From NCBI GenBank assembly GCA_050943135.1, contig JBMNOP010000007.1:119737-183736 (forward strand): 64,000 nucleotides of DNA. The letters are read 5' to 3'. The stretch is from RUG695 sp050943135 (lineage in GTDB: Bacteria > Planctomycetota > Planctomycetia > Pirellulales > Thermoguttaceae). A model generated the notes under the pieces. It saw only the letters and a program-made list of their open reading frames with translations, did not search any database and was not told the DNA's origin. The position numbers and the translations under genes were made by a program. This document shows, piece by piece, positions 52,772 through 60,699 of this stretch (position 1 is its first letter; each line of letters opens with the position of its first letter).

Positions 52772-55700
52772 TCAGTTCCCGGCCGAAAACCGGGTTCCCG
52801 AAAGGTTCAGGTCGATTTTTTTCGTCTCCAGGTTGAAAGAGGCCGAATTGAACGTCTGGGTATTGACCGGCGCGCCGGGCCGCTCCTGCCGGCTCAGGCT
52901 CGCGGGAGCCACGCCGCTACCCTGCATCATGACGCTACGCTTGCGGTGATCATATTTCAGAATCTCGCCCCGTCCGACAAACGCCTGGTAATCGAACCTC
53001 GTATCGCCGAACGCGGTCAACTCGAGACTGCGCGACTCATCGTTCGGCGAGACCACACCGGCCACCCCCAGTTCATTGCAGGTCAGGAAAAAGGCATCGG
53101 GCGGGAACGTGTCGTGTTCGTTGACATTCAGGTCTATATCCGACTCTTCGGACGTGCCCAAAACAAACCGGACACCGCCGGACGTCTTGGCGTTTTGGTT
53201 GCGGATGTTCCCGTTTAGGTTCTCCTGAAAAACAAGATGGAAGTGAGACCACGGTTTCGAAGCCGGAAGAAGTTCGGTCTCGAGCCCCTGTTTCTCGGCC
53301 CTTTCTCCCTCGGCGGGGCGACCGGAGGACGTCGATTTCGGGGTCTCGATCACACCGCGCAGCCAGCCGGGGCCGGAGGCGGTAAAGTCACCGCTCTCGG
53401 CGTTGAGCGTTAGATAGGTTGCCTCGCCGGTTCCTCTCCCTCGGAGTGGGTTCGTCTGCCCCGCCGTGTCACGGTTCGGCACCGTACCGAACCAGGAAAC
53501 CGTCACGGGCACCGACGGCGTCCCCTGACAAATGGTCTGATCCAGTTCGATCTGGTGAACATCATCGCTCTCTTCCTCCATATCGAAATCGAAGATCTGA
53601 ATCGGGCGTTTCAACGTCAGAGTGATCAGGAGCGCCTTGAGTTCAAGCGAACGGCCTTGCCTGACGTTCACCAACCCGTTTTCTTTCGGTTTCGACCCCG
53701 ACCGGCGGCCCGATGGCGGAAAATCCCCCTGAAAAACGAGCGACTTGCCATCGAATGCCATTCCGTTTGGCCACCAGACCTCGACCGGTTCTTCCGAAAC
53801 GGTCGGCGAGATCTTCTCGGGGGGAACCTTTCCCGAACGCGGTGTAAAGCGAAGTCGACCGCTACCGATCACCGAAAACATATTCTCGGGGCGGTTCACG
53901 CGGATATCGTAACCGGAAAGATTCAGGCCGCTTCCGGTAAAGTTCGCCGGATGCCCCCGCAGAATGACCGAGACCCGATCAGTACCCGGGTTTTCGATCC
54001 GCACATCGTTTCCGTCGATATGGAGGATCTCTTTCTTCTCGACCGGATCTGTTTCGACGAAGAGAAGGTGGTCTTGCATCACGATATGCGATACATCGAC
54101 CTTACCGTCTTGACGCAGAAGTACCCACAGTTTCAGACGTCCTGCCGACATCGCGTAAACGGCGTCCTCTCCTTCTCCCATCATCGAGCCTCTGGGCAGG
54201 AAGGGATTCTTCTCTTTCGTCGTTAACGGCGCGGCTGAGGGATTCTCCCCTGCAAGATTTGGGGCCGAAGAATCGCTCTGGCGATCGAAAAGGATCTCCA
54301 GCACATCACGGATCCGACAATCGCCCCGCGCGGTGTTCATCTCGACATTTTGACGTAGTTGTGCCGAAAGGGGCACAAAAGACGGTTCACCGTCGGCCGC
54401 CTCATCATGCCGGAGTTGGAACCAGAAGTCGGCTTCCCCCGCCGAGAGTGTTCCGTATCGGCCCGATTCGGCACTCACCCCCCCGCGGAACGAGGCGCTG
54501 TAATGTTCGGGCTCGTCTGGGATCGGCGCGATCTTGACTTGTTCGTTCCACCGTACCGTCAAATGCTCCGGCTCGTCCCCCGGCAGATCGGTTTCAAGGC
54601 GCCCTTTTTGGGACGCGCGAAGAACACCGTACGTTTTGGGATCATAGACAAACTCGATCCGATCCGAGACAACGTTCGTGCCGCCGTACCGAAGCGAGAC
54701 CTGTTCTTCCCGGTTGGCGACAGTCGTTTCTTCCGGAACGAACAGATCGGAAAGCGGCTGGAGAGAGATCCGCTGCTTTTCGATCTCACAGAGAATCTCG
54801 CCCCCCTCGGCATGAAAGAAGCCGCCGCCGACCTGAAGCTCCGACTTACGTTCAGGCGTGCCGATCGCCCGAATCCGATACGGAGTAAGGCGGAATAGCT
54901 TTCCGGTCGGCTTCCGTTTGCCCTTATAGGACGCACCGTATTTTTCCCATCCCTCTTTCAAAATCGGGTCGTCCAGATAGAAATAGAGGAAATCACATCG
55001 GAGGGAATCCTGCTCACGCTCCTCATGGAACGCGGTAATCTCAACCTCTCCGGCAAATCGCGCGCACCATTCCGATGGCTCGGCGGGAAGATTAGGAGCA
55101 AAATAGACTTTGTCGCGGCACCGGACGTCAATTTTGACGGTTTGCGGTTCGTCCGAAACCTCGGAGGTTTCGGTTTGCGCCGGACCGTCCCAGGGATTCG
55201 CCCCGGGGAGCGTCGGCAGGTAATCGTCTATTTCAAATTCGAACCGGTTCAGTTTATCGAGAGAAACGTCACGAACCGAAAATCCGTGTGCCAAATTCCC
55301 CTGGGCAAATTCTTCGGATAACGGCGAGGGAGATTCCACCTCGGTCTCCGTCGAATCTTTCTTTTTAAACGGCAGATCAAGGCTCGCCCGCAATCCGACC
55401 CCTTCCGCCTGCCAGTTTCCATAATGGATGAGCACTTCGCTGTCGGTGGTGATCTGTTCGTGGTTAAACGAGAGGTTTCGGGTCACCAATCGGAAATCGT
55501 CGGCACGGGTGTCCGGATCCATATTCGACCAGATCGTCACCTTTCCGTAGAGACGTCCCCCTTCCAGACTCTCTGGGTCAAAACCGGCGACAAGGGTTTG
55601 CAGGTCGATTTGTCCCTTGAAACGAATTTCCAGCCGGTCTGCCGTCTCGACCACAACCCCTCGACGAAACCGTTCCTCCTCGGAAAGGCTTGTATCGGTA

Positions 55701-56044
55701 TTCGGAATCACCAAGGTGCATGATTCAAAGGTTACACCCCCGTTTTCCGTCTTCGGATCGTTCGGGAAGAGCAGGAGCCAGCTTCGGTCTTTCGACATCG
55801 CGCTCAGCGGGTTACCGCGTCGCCAGTCGTTCGGGTCGGGAAACAGGGCGGCAAGCAGTTCGCTGTTCACACGGCTTATCCGTTCGACTTCCGACGAAAG
55901 GTCGATCGACGCTCGCGGTGTGTTGATATGTCGCTTTCCGCCGCGGGGAACGATGAAAGTCGGTGCGATGATCGCAGCATAGAGAACATATGCGCCAAAC
56001 CCCAAGGCAAGTGCCGAAAAAATCAGTCGGATTCTGCTAAACAC
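52772..56044 (-). CDS. Giant membrane-anchored LptC/OstA-like protein
   Basis: 1090 residues, GTG at 56044 with GGAGG 6 nt upstream. One N-terminal helix (LIFSALALGFGAYVLYAAIIAP) anchors a long beta-rich protein. Several segments have the LptC/LptA (OstA) cadence of beta-jellyroll strands: RADDFRLVTRNLSFNHEQIT, TDSEVLIHYGNWQAEGVGLR, VSLRYGGTNVVSDRIEFVYD and, at the end, NTQTFNSASFNLETKKIDLNLS. LptC-type proteins take lipopolysaccharide from the inner membrane and pass it along a jellyroll bridge. The length, several times that of LptC or LptA, may allow it to span the periplasm alone. Assignment is by pattern and not certain. Third gene of a tight operon. Confidence 0.6.
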   Translation of the reverse strand: MFSRIRLIFSALALGFGAYVLYAAIIAPTFIVPRGGKRHINTPRASIDLSSEVERISRVNSELLAALFPDPNDWRRGNPLSAMSKDRSWLLLFPNDPKTENGGVTFESCTLVIPNTDTSLSEEERFRRGVVVETADRLEIRFKGQIDLQTLVAGFDPESLEGGRLYGKVTIWSNMDPDTRADDFRLVTRNLSFNHEQITTDSEVLIHYGNWQAEGVGLRASLDLPFKKKDSTETEVESPSPLSEEFAQGNLAHGFSVRDVSLDKLNRFEFEIDDYLPTLPGANPWDGPAQTETSEVSDEPQTVKIDVRCRDKVYFAPNLPAEPSEWCARFAGEVEITAFHEEREQDSLRCDFLYFYLDDPILKEGWEKYGASYKGKRKPTGKLFRLTPYRIRAIGTPERKSELQVGGGFFHAEGGEILCEIEKQRISLQPLSDLFVPEETTVANREEQVSLRYGGTNVVSDRIEFVYDPKTYGVLRASQKGRLETDLPGDEPEHLTVRWNEQVKIAPIPDEPEHYSASFRGGVSAESGRYGTLSAGEADFWFQLRHDEAADGEPSFVPLSAQLRQNVEMNTARGDCRIRDVLEILFDRQSDSSAPNLAGENPSAAPLTTKEKNPFLPRGSMMGEGEDAVYAMSAGRLKLWVLLRQDGKVDVSHIVMQDHLLFVETDPVEKKEILHIDGNDVRIENPGTDRVSVILRGHPANFTGSGLNLSGYDIRVNRPENMFSVIGSGRLRFTPRSGKVPPEKISPTVSEEPVEVWWPNGMAFDGKSLVFQGDFPPSGRRSGSKPKENGLVNVRQGRSLELKALLITLTLKRPIQIFDFDMEEESDDVHQIELDQTICQGTPSVPVTVSWFGTVPNRDTAGQTNPLRGRGTGEATYLTLNAESGDFTASGPGWLRGVIETPKSTSSGRPAEGERAEKQGLETELLPASKPWSHFHLVFQENLNGNIRNQNAKTSGGVRFVLGTSEESDIDLNVNEHDTFPPDAFFLTCNELGVAGVVSPNDESRSLELTAFGDTRFDYQAFVGRGEILKYDHRKRSVMMQGSGVAPASLSRQERPGAPVNTQTFNSASFNLETKKIDLNLSGTRFSAGN

Positions 56045-56061
56045 GACAAACCTCCGACCGG

Positions 56062-57027
56062 TCAGTATTTGACATGGAACCCGCCCGAGACGGAATATGA
56101 AACATTGTCGGGCGCGAAAGCGCAGGAATAATCAAAAAAAAGATCGACCATATCGCGCATGGCAGCCGAAACGCCGGCCCCCAACACGGCACGGTCGCGA
56201 GGGAACATCTTGCCACCAAACTCCCCGGCAATCGGGAAAAGGAACGTGTCGTCGGAGGTAAAAACCGTCTTGTCCCTGAATTCATGAACCCAGATTCCGC
56301 GCAGGGTCGGCCGGATCGTGGATATTTTCGTCGCGTATTCCCAAGCGAAACGACTTCCCAACAAAGAGCGAAATGACTCCGGGGTCGATAGGTAACTCTG
56401 TGACAAGGGATCGTATGGGTTGAGCCCCCCGGCACTGAGCGTGATGTACCGAAACCCGACCAGTGGCTCAATTCGGGTGAACCCGCTACTCATTTTCAGA
56501 CCGAGCTCGGTCTGATAGTTCACTTGGGTCAAATCTTTATTCCCGGCGTAAAAATGACCGTCGAGAAGCGATTCGGCTCGGTTTCGATTTCGGCCGACCC
56601 CCAGTGAGGCATCCCAGTACCAGCGTGTTTCGGAAAGAGAAAGACGTGCCACTCCGCCGACCGAGGTAATGCTCCCGTCGTACCCGGCTGCTTCCGGATT
56701 GATGTCGACATGTCCGGACGCAGCATGGAAACCGACCAGACAATTTTCGGACAGGAGCCAGTCGGTGCCGAGCGTTCCGCCAAAAAGGCTTGTCCGAAAC
56801 CCCTCCTCGCTCCGGTTTCCGACGGTTTTTTCGGTGTAATCCGCCCATTCTCCGTAACTCGTTCCGACCACGCGCAGACGAAACGGCATGATGTCGAGCG
56901 AAGAAAAGTTCCCCCGCACGATCTCCGGGAAGGGAATTCGAGGCACAGATTCTCCGTCGAGCGCCAGGCAACGCGAAGCGCCGCACAGGATAAAAATCAG
57001 AAGGAGAATCGCTCGAAATGGTTTCAC
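56062..57027 (-). CDS. Autotransporter-type outer membrane beta-barrel protein
   Basis: 321 residues from the GTG at 57027, with AGG about 7 nt upstream; the longer frame to 57273 overlaps the preceding gene. Signal peptide FRAILLLIFILCGASRCLA. The mature part alternates amphipathic strands in the manner of the autotransporter beta-domain: LFGGTLGTDWLLSENCLVGFHAA, GGVARLSLSETRWYWDASLGVG, TELGLKMSSGFTRIEPLVGFRYI, RFAWEYATKISTIRPTLRGIWVHEF, and ends with an aromatic residue (SVSGGFHVKY), the outer-membrane assembly signal. There is almost no passenger, so it may be a bare barrel. 16-17 nt gaps place it in one operon with its neighbours. Confidence 0.82.
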   Translation of the reverse strand: MKPFRAILLLIFILCGASRCLALDGESVPRIPFPEIVRGNFSSLDIMPFRLRVVGTSYGEWADYTEKTVGNRSEEGFRTSLFGGTLGTDWLLSENCLVGFHAASGHVDINPEAAGYDGSITSVGGVARLSLSETRWYWDASLGVGRNRNRAESLLDGHFYAGNKDLTQVNYQTELGLKMSSGFTRIEPLVGFRYITLSAGGLNPYDPLSQSYLSTPESFRSLLGSRFAWEYATKISTIRPTLRGIWVHEFRDKTVFTSDDTFLFPIAGEFGGKMFPRDRAVLGAGVSAAMRDMVDLFFDYSCAFAPDNVSYSVSGGFHVKY

Positions 57028-57043
57028 TTGCAAGCCTGTTTTA

Positions 57044-57832
57044 TTAGGGGCTCTCTGGCAAGAGCATCGGAAGCCTCGTCGGCTTCCGGATGTCAGAGGT
57101 CTCGGAACCCGAAACTTCCATCGCGATGTGTTCCGGCTGCGACGCTTCCCCCCCGGCGATGCGCAGCTCTCCCGGTAACATAACCTCTTCGGTTGGCGGA
57201 CCTTGTACCGGCAACGAAGTTCCCGCGGCGACCGATGCCTGTTCGGCCCCTTTCCCAGGTTCTTGCTTGGCATCGTTTTCGGTCTTCTTTTCCGCTCCCT
57301 TTTGCGGGATCGGAAGAACTGCCTGTGCGGTCATTGAGGTGTCGTCGTTATTCCTCGAAACGACAAAACCGGTTTCGTTTTTATCGAAACCGACATTGAC
57401 CGAGTGTGTTCCTTTCGGACTCAAAAGCGCAATATACGCCCCTTGCCCGCCGTCACCGGCACCCAATTCGCAAAAGATCGGCGGGTCGGCGGCCGACGGG
57501 TCACCGGTCGTTATCTGTAATTTCCGGCCGACTATTTCCATTCCCCCCACGTAACGGGAAAGAACCTCGCTTTTCGCCAGTACGACACCGTCTTTGAGTT
57601 CGATGAGGGGCTCCCCCGTCTCGGAATGGCAGACCCAGATCCCGCCGGTCACCTTAAGACGTTCAACTTCCAGTTCATCAAAATGTTCGATCGCCATCTT
57701 TTCGGCGGCCGGCTTCTCGGCATCCGTCTTCCCGACGGAAGCACCCGGATCTTGCAAAAGCCAGACCCCCCCCAAAGCAGCCGAGGCCCCGACAGTGGCG
57801 GAAATCAGCGTGTGGATCAGTTTTTCGCGCAT
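57044..57832 (-). CDS. Single-pass envelope protein of unknown function
   Basis: 262 residues from the ATG at 57832 (AGGA upstream). One N-terminal helix (LIHTLISATVGASAALGGVWLL) is followed by a beta-rich domain with parallel-helix-like cadence: FDELEVERLKVTGGIWVCHSE, GEPLIELKDGVVLAKSEVL, GGMEIVGRKLQITTG, YIALLSPKGTHSVNVGFDKNETGFVVS. A Lys/Glu/Pro linker and a Pro/Glu C-terminus complete it. Family unknown, but it heads the operon with the beta-barrel and the LptC/OstA-like giant, so an envelope role is likely. Confidence 0.72.
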   Translation of the reverse strand: MREKLIHTLISATVGASAALGGVWLLQDPGASVGKTDAEKPAAEKMAIEHFDELEVERLKVTGGIWVCHSETGEPLIELKDGVVLAKSEVLSRYVGGMEIVGRKLQITTGDPSAADPPIFCELGAGDGGQGAYIALLSPKGTHSVNVGFDKNETGFVVSRNNDDTSMTAQAVLPIPQKGAEKKTENDAKQEPGKGAEQASVAAGTSLPVQGPPTEEVMLPGELRIAGGEASQPEHIAMEVSGSETSDIRKPTRLPMLLPESP

Positions 57833-58332
57833 CTCTCTTTTCCTGTTCGTTGATAGAAAACCCCCGGAACGGGGGCGCGGAATTATAGGAAAAGCAGGAA
57901 GGAAAAACCAGAGCAATTTTGCGTCCGCACACCTTTTCCTTGTTCCCAAGCGGCGCGGTAAAACGATCGGTAAAAGAGATCGTGGAAAGCGGGATGAAAA
58001 TAGACGGGCAACACCACGGCCCGGCAGAAGGGGGAAGACGGCTCAGACGCACCGGCCGACCCGCATTGCTCAAGCAGGGCAATACAGGAAAACGGGGCAA
58101 ATCGAATAGACTCGTCCCGGAACAATAACTCGGTGGGCCCTCGGCCACCGTTGGCGGGATCCGCCCGCAGACGGAGTGCTTTGCTCGTTTTACCGATCAG
58201 TCCGTCAACCGTGGCATTCTTCCCGGAAATTTCGCCTTTGTGTGCCCCTTCTTCCGATATAACCACGTTCTTTCGGATCGTGAAGTTGCCACAAAACGAA
58301 AGATCCCGAAGCCAATCCTTGCAGCCGGCATC
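57833..58332. other. About 500 bp without a confident gene
   Basis: A 127-codon minus-strand frame (57883-58266) has no ribosome-binding site or known motif. The sequence is GC-rich with several short inverted repeats; no SRP RNA, RNase P RNA, tmRNA or riboswitch signature was recognised. Confidence 0.45.
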
Positions 58333-58584
58333 TTACCCGCGTTTTTCGAGAAACCTCGCCAAATAGGCGGGATCGTCTCTCTTGAGAATCTCCGCGATTT
58401 CCGCTTCGGAGACTTTCATGTTCCGGAGAGCTTTTTCGGCACGGGTCCAAAGAGAGGCGCGTTTCTTCCCTTCCGAGAGATAGAGTTCCGTCACCAGCTC
58501 GGTAAGTTTTTGGTACATAATCGCGTCTTTGTTTTCGTAGTAACGCTTGATAATCCCCTCTTGATATCGCGTCCTCTCTGCCAT
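58333..58584 (-). CDS. Small helical protein of unknown function
   Basis: 83 residues, ATG preceded by AAAGGA at 5-6 nt. Charged and all-helical: MAERTRYQEGIIKRYYENKD, AIMYQKLTELVTELYLSEGK, KRASLWTRAEKALRNMKVSE, AEIAEILKRDDPAYLARFLE. No signal peptide. It begins 36 nt after the ettA stop, in the same direction, so it is the second gene of that transcript. Composition and conserved-looking pattern suggest a real protein; no family assigned. Confidence 0.75.
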   Translation of the reverse strand: MAERTRYQEGIIKRYYENKDAIMYQKLTELVTELYLSEGKKRASLWTRAEKALRNMKVSEAEIAEILKRDDPAYLARFLEKRG

Positions 58585-58620
58585 CTTTTTCCTTTCCCAA
58601 AAACCAAGCGGTATGAAAAA

Positions 58621-60303
58621 TCACGCGGGAATCTTCCGATACTTCGAACGGCGGTTCTTTTGTGTGTCGGGAAACGCGGCAAGAACCGTCTCTTCATAAT
58701 CGGAGAAATTCCCCTCGAACCAACGTACTTTCCCGTTCCCTTCGAAAACGAGCAGATGTGTACAGATCCGGTCGAGGAAAAAACGGTCGTGGCTGATTGT
58801 CAGCACGCACCCGGGAAAATCGATGATCGCCTGTTCGAGCACCCGCATCGTTCCGACGTCGAGGTCGTTTGTCGGCTCGTCGAGGAGCAGAAGATTTCCG
58901 CCCCGTTTCAAAAGTTTGGCCAGGTGAATACGGTTCCGTTCCCCGCCGGAACACTTTCCGACCAGCAGTTGCTGCGAGGCGCCCCGAAAATTAAAACGCG
59001 CCAGGTACAGGCGACTGTTCATCTTGACCGGGCCGAGTTCGACCAAATCGCGCCCGCCGGTAATCTCTTCGAAAACGGTGTTATTGTCGTTCAGCGCGTC
59101 ACGATGCTGATCGACATACGAGAGTTTTACCGTTTCCCCCAATTCCAGGGTGCCGGCGTCCGGTTTTTCTTCTCCGACGATCATTCGAAAGAGAGTCGTC
59201 TTCCCTGTCCCGTTCGGCCCGATGATCCCGACCACCGCCCCGCGCGGCACGTCAAAAGAAGCATCTTTGATCAACGGAATGAACTTACCGCCGATCTCGA
59301 ACCCTTTCGAAAGCCCCCGAACATTGAGGACCTTCTCTCCCAAACGCGGACCGGGGGCGATCTGAATCACCGCGTCGCTCTTGTCGTCGATCGTCTGTTG
59401 TGCGGCAAGTTCTTCGTAAGAGCGTACACGCGCCTGATTTTTCTGTTTCCTTCCCCGATGGGCTTTTTCGATCCAGTCGAGTTCCCGTTTAAGGATTTTT
59501 TGGCGTTGGGTCTCTTTCTTTTCGGTCAGACGGAGAAGTTCGGCTTTCTGCGCGAGCCACGACGAGTAATTTCCCTCGAAGGGAAGACCGTATGTGTTGT
59601 CGATTTCGAGGATCCACTTCGTCACATTGTCGAGGAAGTAGCGGTCGTGCGTGACGATAATCACCGTACCGGGATAGTCGCGCAGAGCCCCCTCGAGCCA
59701 ACTGACCGTTTCGGCGTCGAGGTGGTTTGTCGGTTCGTCGAGGAGAAGAAGGTCGGGGCGTTCGAGCAACGCCCGGCAGAGGGCAACCCGGCGTCGTTCC
59801 CCGCCGGAAAGTTGTCGGACGATCGCCTCGTCGGGGGGAAGAACCAAGGCGTCGGCGGCAATGTCGATCCGCCGGTCGAGTTCCCAGCCGTCGAGATGGT
59901 CGATTTCTTCCTGGAGTTTCCCCATTTCTTCCATCAGCCGGTCGAAATTGTCGGCCTGATCGGGGTCCCCCATCAGGACTGAGACCTCGTTGAAACGGTC
60001 AATCTTCGCCTGGATTGGCGCGACCGCCTTCATCAGGTTCTCGCGAACCGTAGCATCAAGGTCGAGTTCCGGTTCCTGCGCCACGTAGCAGACCCGCATC
60101 CCTTTGACCATCGTCACTTCGCCGTCGATATCGGTATCGAGACCCGCCATAATCTTCAGCAGGGTCGATTTCCCCGCTCCGTTCTCGCCGACGATCCCGA
60201 TTTTGGCGCCGTAATAGAAAGAAAGAGAAATATTTTGCAGAATGACCTTTTCGCCGAACCGTTTCGAAACCCGGTTCATCTCAAATATGAAGTGGGGCGC
60301 CAT
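58621..60303 (-). CDS. ettA: Energy-dependent translational throttle protein (ABC-F)
   Basis: 560 residues. Two ABC domains in one chain without membrane parts: Walker A GENGAGKST and GPNGTGKTT, signatures LSGGERRRVALCRAL and CSGGERNRIHLAKLL, Walker B LLLDEPTNHLD and LLLDEPTNDLD. The inter-domain linker (KILKRELDWIEKAHRGRKQKNQARVRSYEEL) and the arm insertion (ENLMKAVAPIQAKIDRFNEV) are those of EttA. It binds the ribosomal E site and gates the first peptide bond according to ATP/ADP. The ATG at 60303 is close to the family start (MAPHFIFEMNRVSKRFG). No strong promoter match upstream. Confidence 0.96.
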   Translation of the reverse strand: MAPHFIFEMNRVSKRFGEKVILQNISLSFYYGAKIGIVGENGAGKSTLLKIMAGLDTDIDGEVTMVKGMRVCYVAQEPELDLDATVRENLMKAVAPIQAKIDRFNEVSVLMGDPDQADNFDRLMEEMGKLQEEIDHLDGWELDRRIDIAADALVLPPDEAIVRQLSGGERRRVALCRALLERPDLLLLDEPTNHLDAETVSWLEGALRDYPGTVIIVTHDRYFLDNVTKWILEIDNTYGLPFEGNYSSWLAQKAELLRLTEKKETQRQKILKRELDWIEKAHRGRKQKNQARVRSYEELAAQQTIDDKSDAVIQIAPGPRLGEKVLNVRGLSKGFEIGGKFIPLIKDASFDVPRGAVVGIIGPNGTGKTTLFRMIVGEEKPDAGTLELGETVKLSYVDQHRDALNDNNTVFEEITGGRDLVELGPVKMNSRLYLARFNFRGASQQLLVGKCSGGERNRIHLAKLLKRGGNLLLLDEPTNDLDVGTMRVLEQAIIDFPGCVLTISHDRFFLDRICTHLLVFEGNGKVRWFEGNFSDYEETVLAAFPDTQKNRRSKYRKIPA

Positions 60304-60400
60304 CTTTTAAAAATCCCTTGGGGGTTATACTCTCGAGTAAAACTCGGAAGGAGACAATCGTTCTCTCTACCATACCAAAAAAAACCGACGGCGCAATACC

Positions 60401-60428
60401 TTGACGCAATACCGAAAAAGGTTAGAAT
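60401..60428 (+). promoter_or_regulatory. Promoter of tRNA-Gln
   Basis: TTGACG (60401-60406), 16-nt spacer, TAGAAT (60423-60428), 30 nt before the mature tRNA. Confidence 0.75.
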
Positions 60429-60457
60429 GGGGTGTCCCTCGCGGGGCATTCCTTATT

Positions 60458-60528
60458 TGGGGAATTGTGTAATGGCAGCACGAATGGCTCTGAACCATTT
60501 AGTAGGGGTTCGAATCCCTTTTCCCCAA
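60458..60528 (+). tRNA. tRNA-Gln (anticodon CTG)
   Basis: 71 nt. Acceptor TGGGGAA / TTCCCCA with the U1-A72 pair usual for Gln, anticodon arm AATGG-CTCTGAA-CCATT, T-arm AGGGG-TTCGAAT-CCCTT. No encoded CCA. Confidence 0.95.
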
Positions 60529-60676
60529 CTCAAAAGAATCTTTTACGACGCAGCACGATCCCGATTTTCTTATCGACTTTTCCGCCCGGGGCACGTGTGC
60601 CACAGCACCAAAAGAGCGGGGTCCGGAAATGATTCGCCCCGGACTCTCGCGTTTTCGGAAGGGTAAGATCAGATTG

Positions 60677-60693
60677 AGCGGCTTTGAGCCGCT
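60677..60693 (-). terminator. Hairpin just after pyrG
   Basis: Perfect 7-bp stem AGCGGCT / AGCCGCT, 3-nt loop, 6 nt beyond the stop. No T-run, so termination is uncertain. Confidence 0.4.
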
Positions 60694-60699
60694 TCTGTT

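Noticed and set aside
57833..58332. Possible structural RNA in the gap before the small helical gene
   Set aside because: GC-rich inverted repeats are present, but none of the conserved sequence blocks of SRP RNA, RNase P RNA, tmRNA or known riboswitches could be found by eye.
58240..59982. 580-codon plus-strand open frame
   Set aside because: Antisense to ettA, whose ABC-F motifs are complete.
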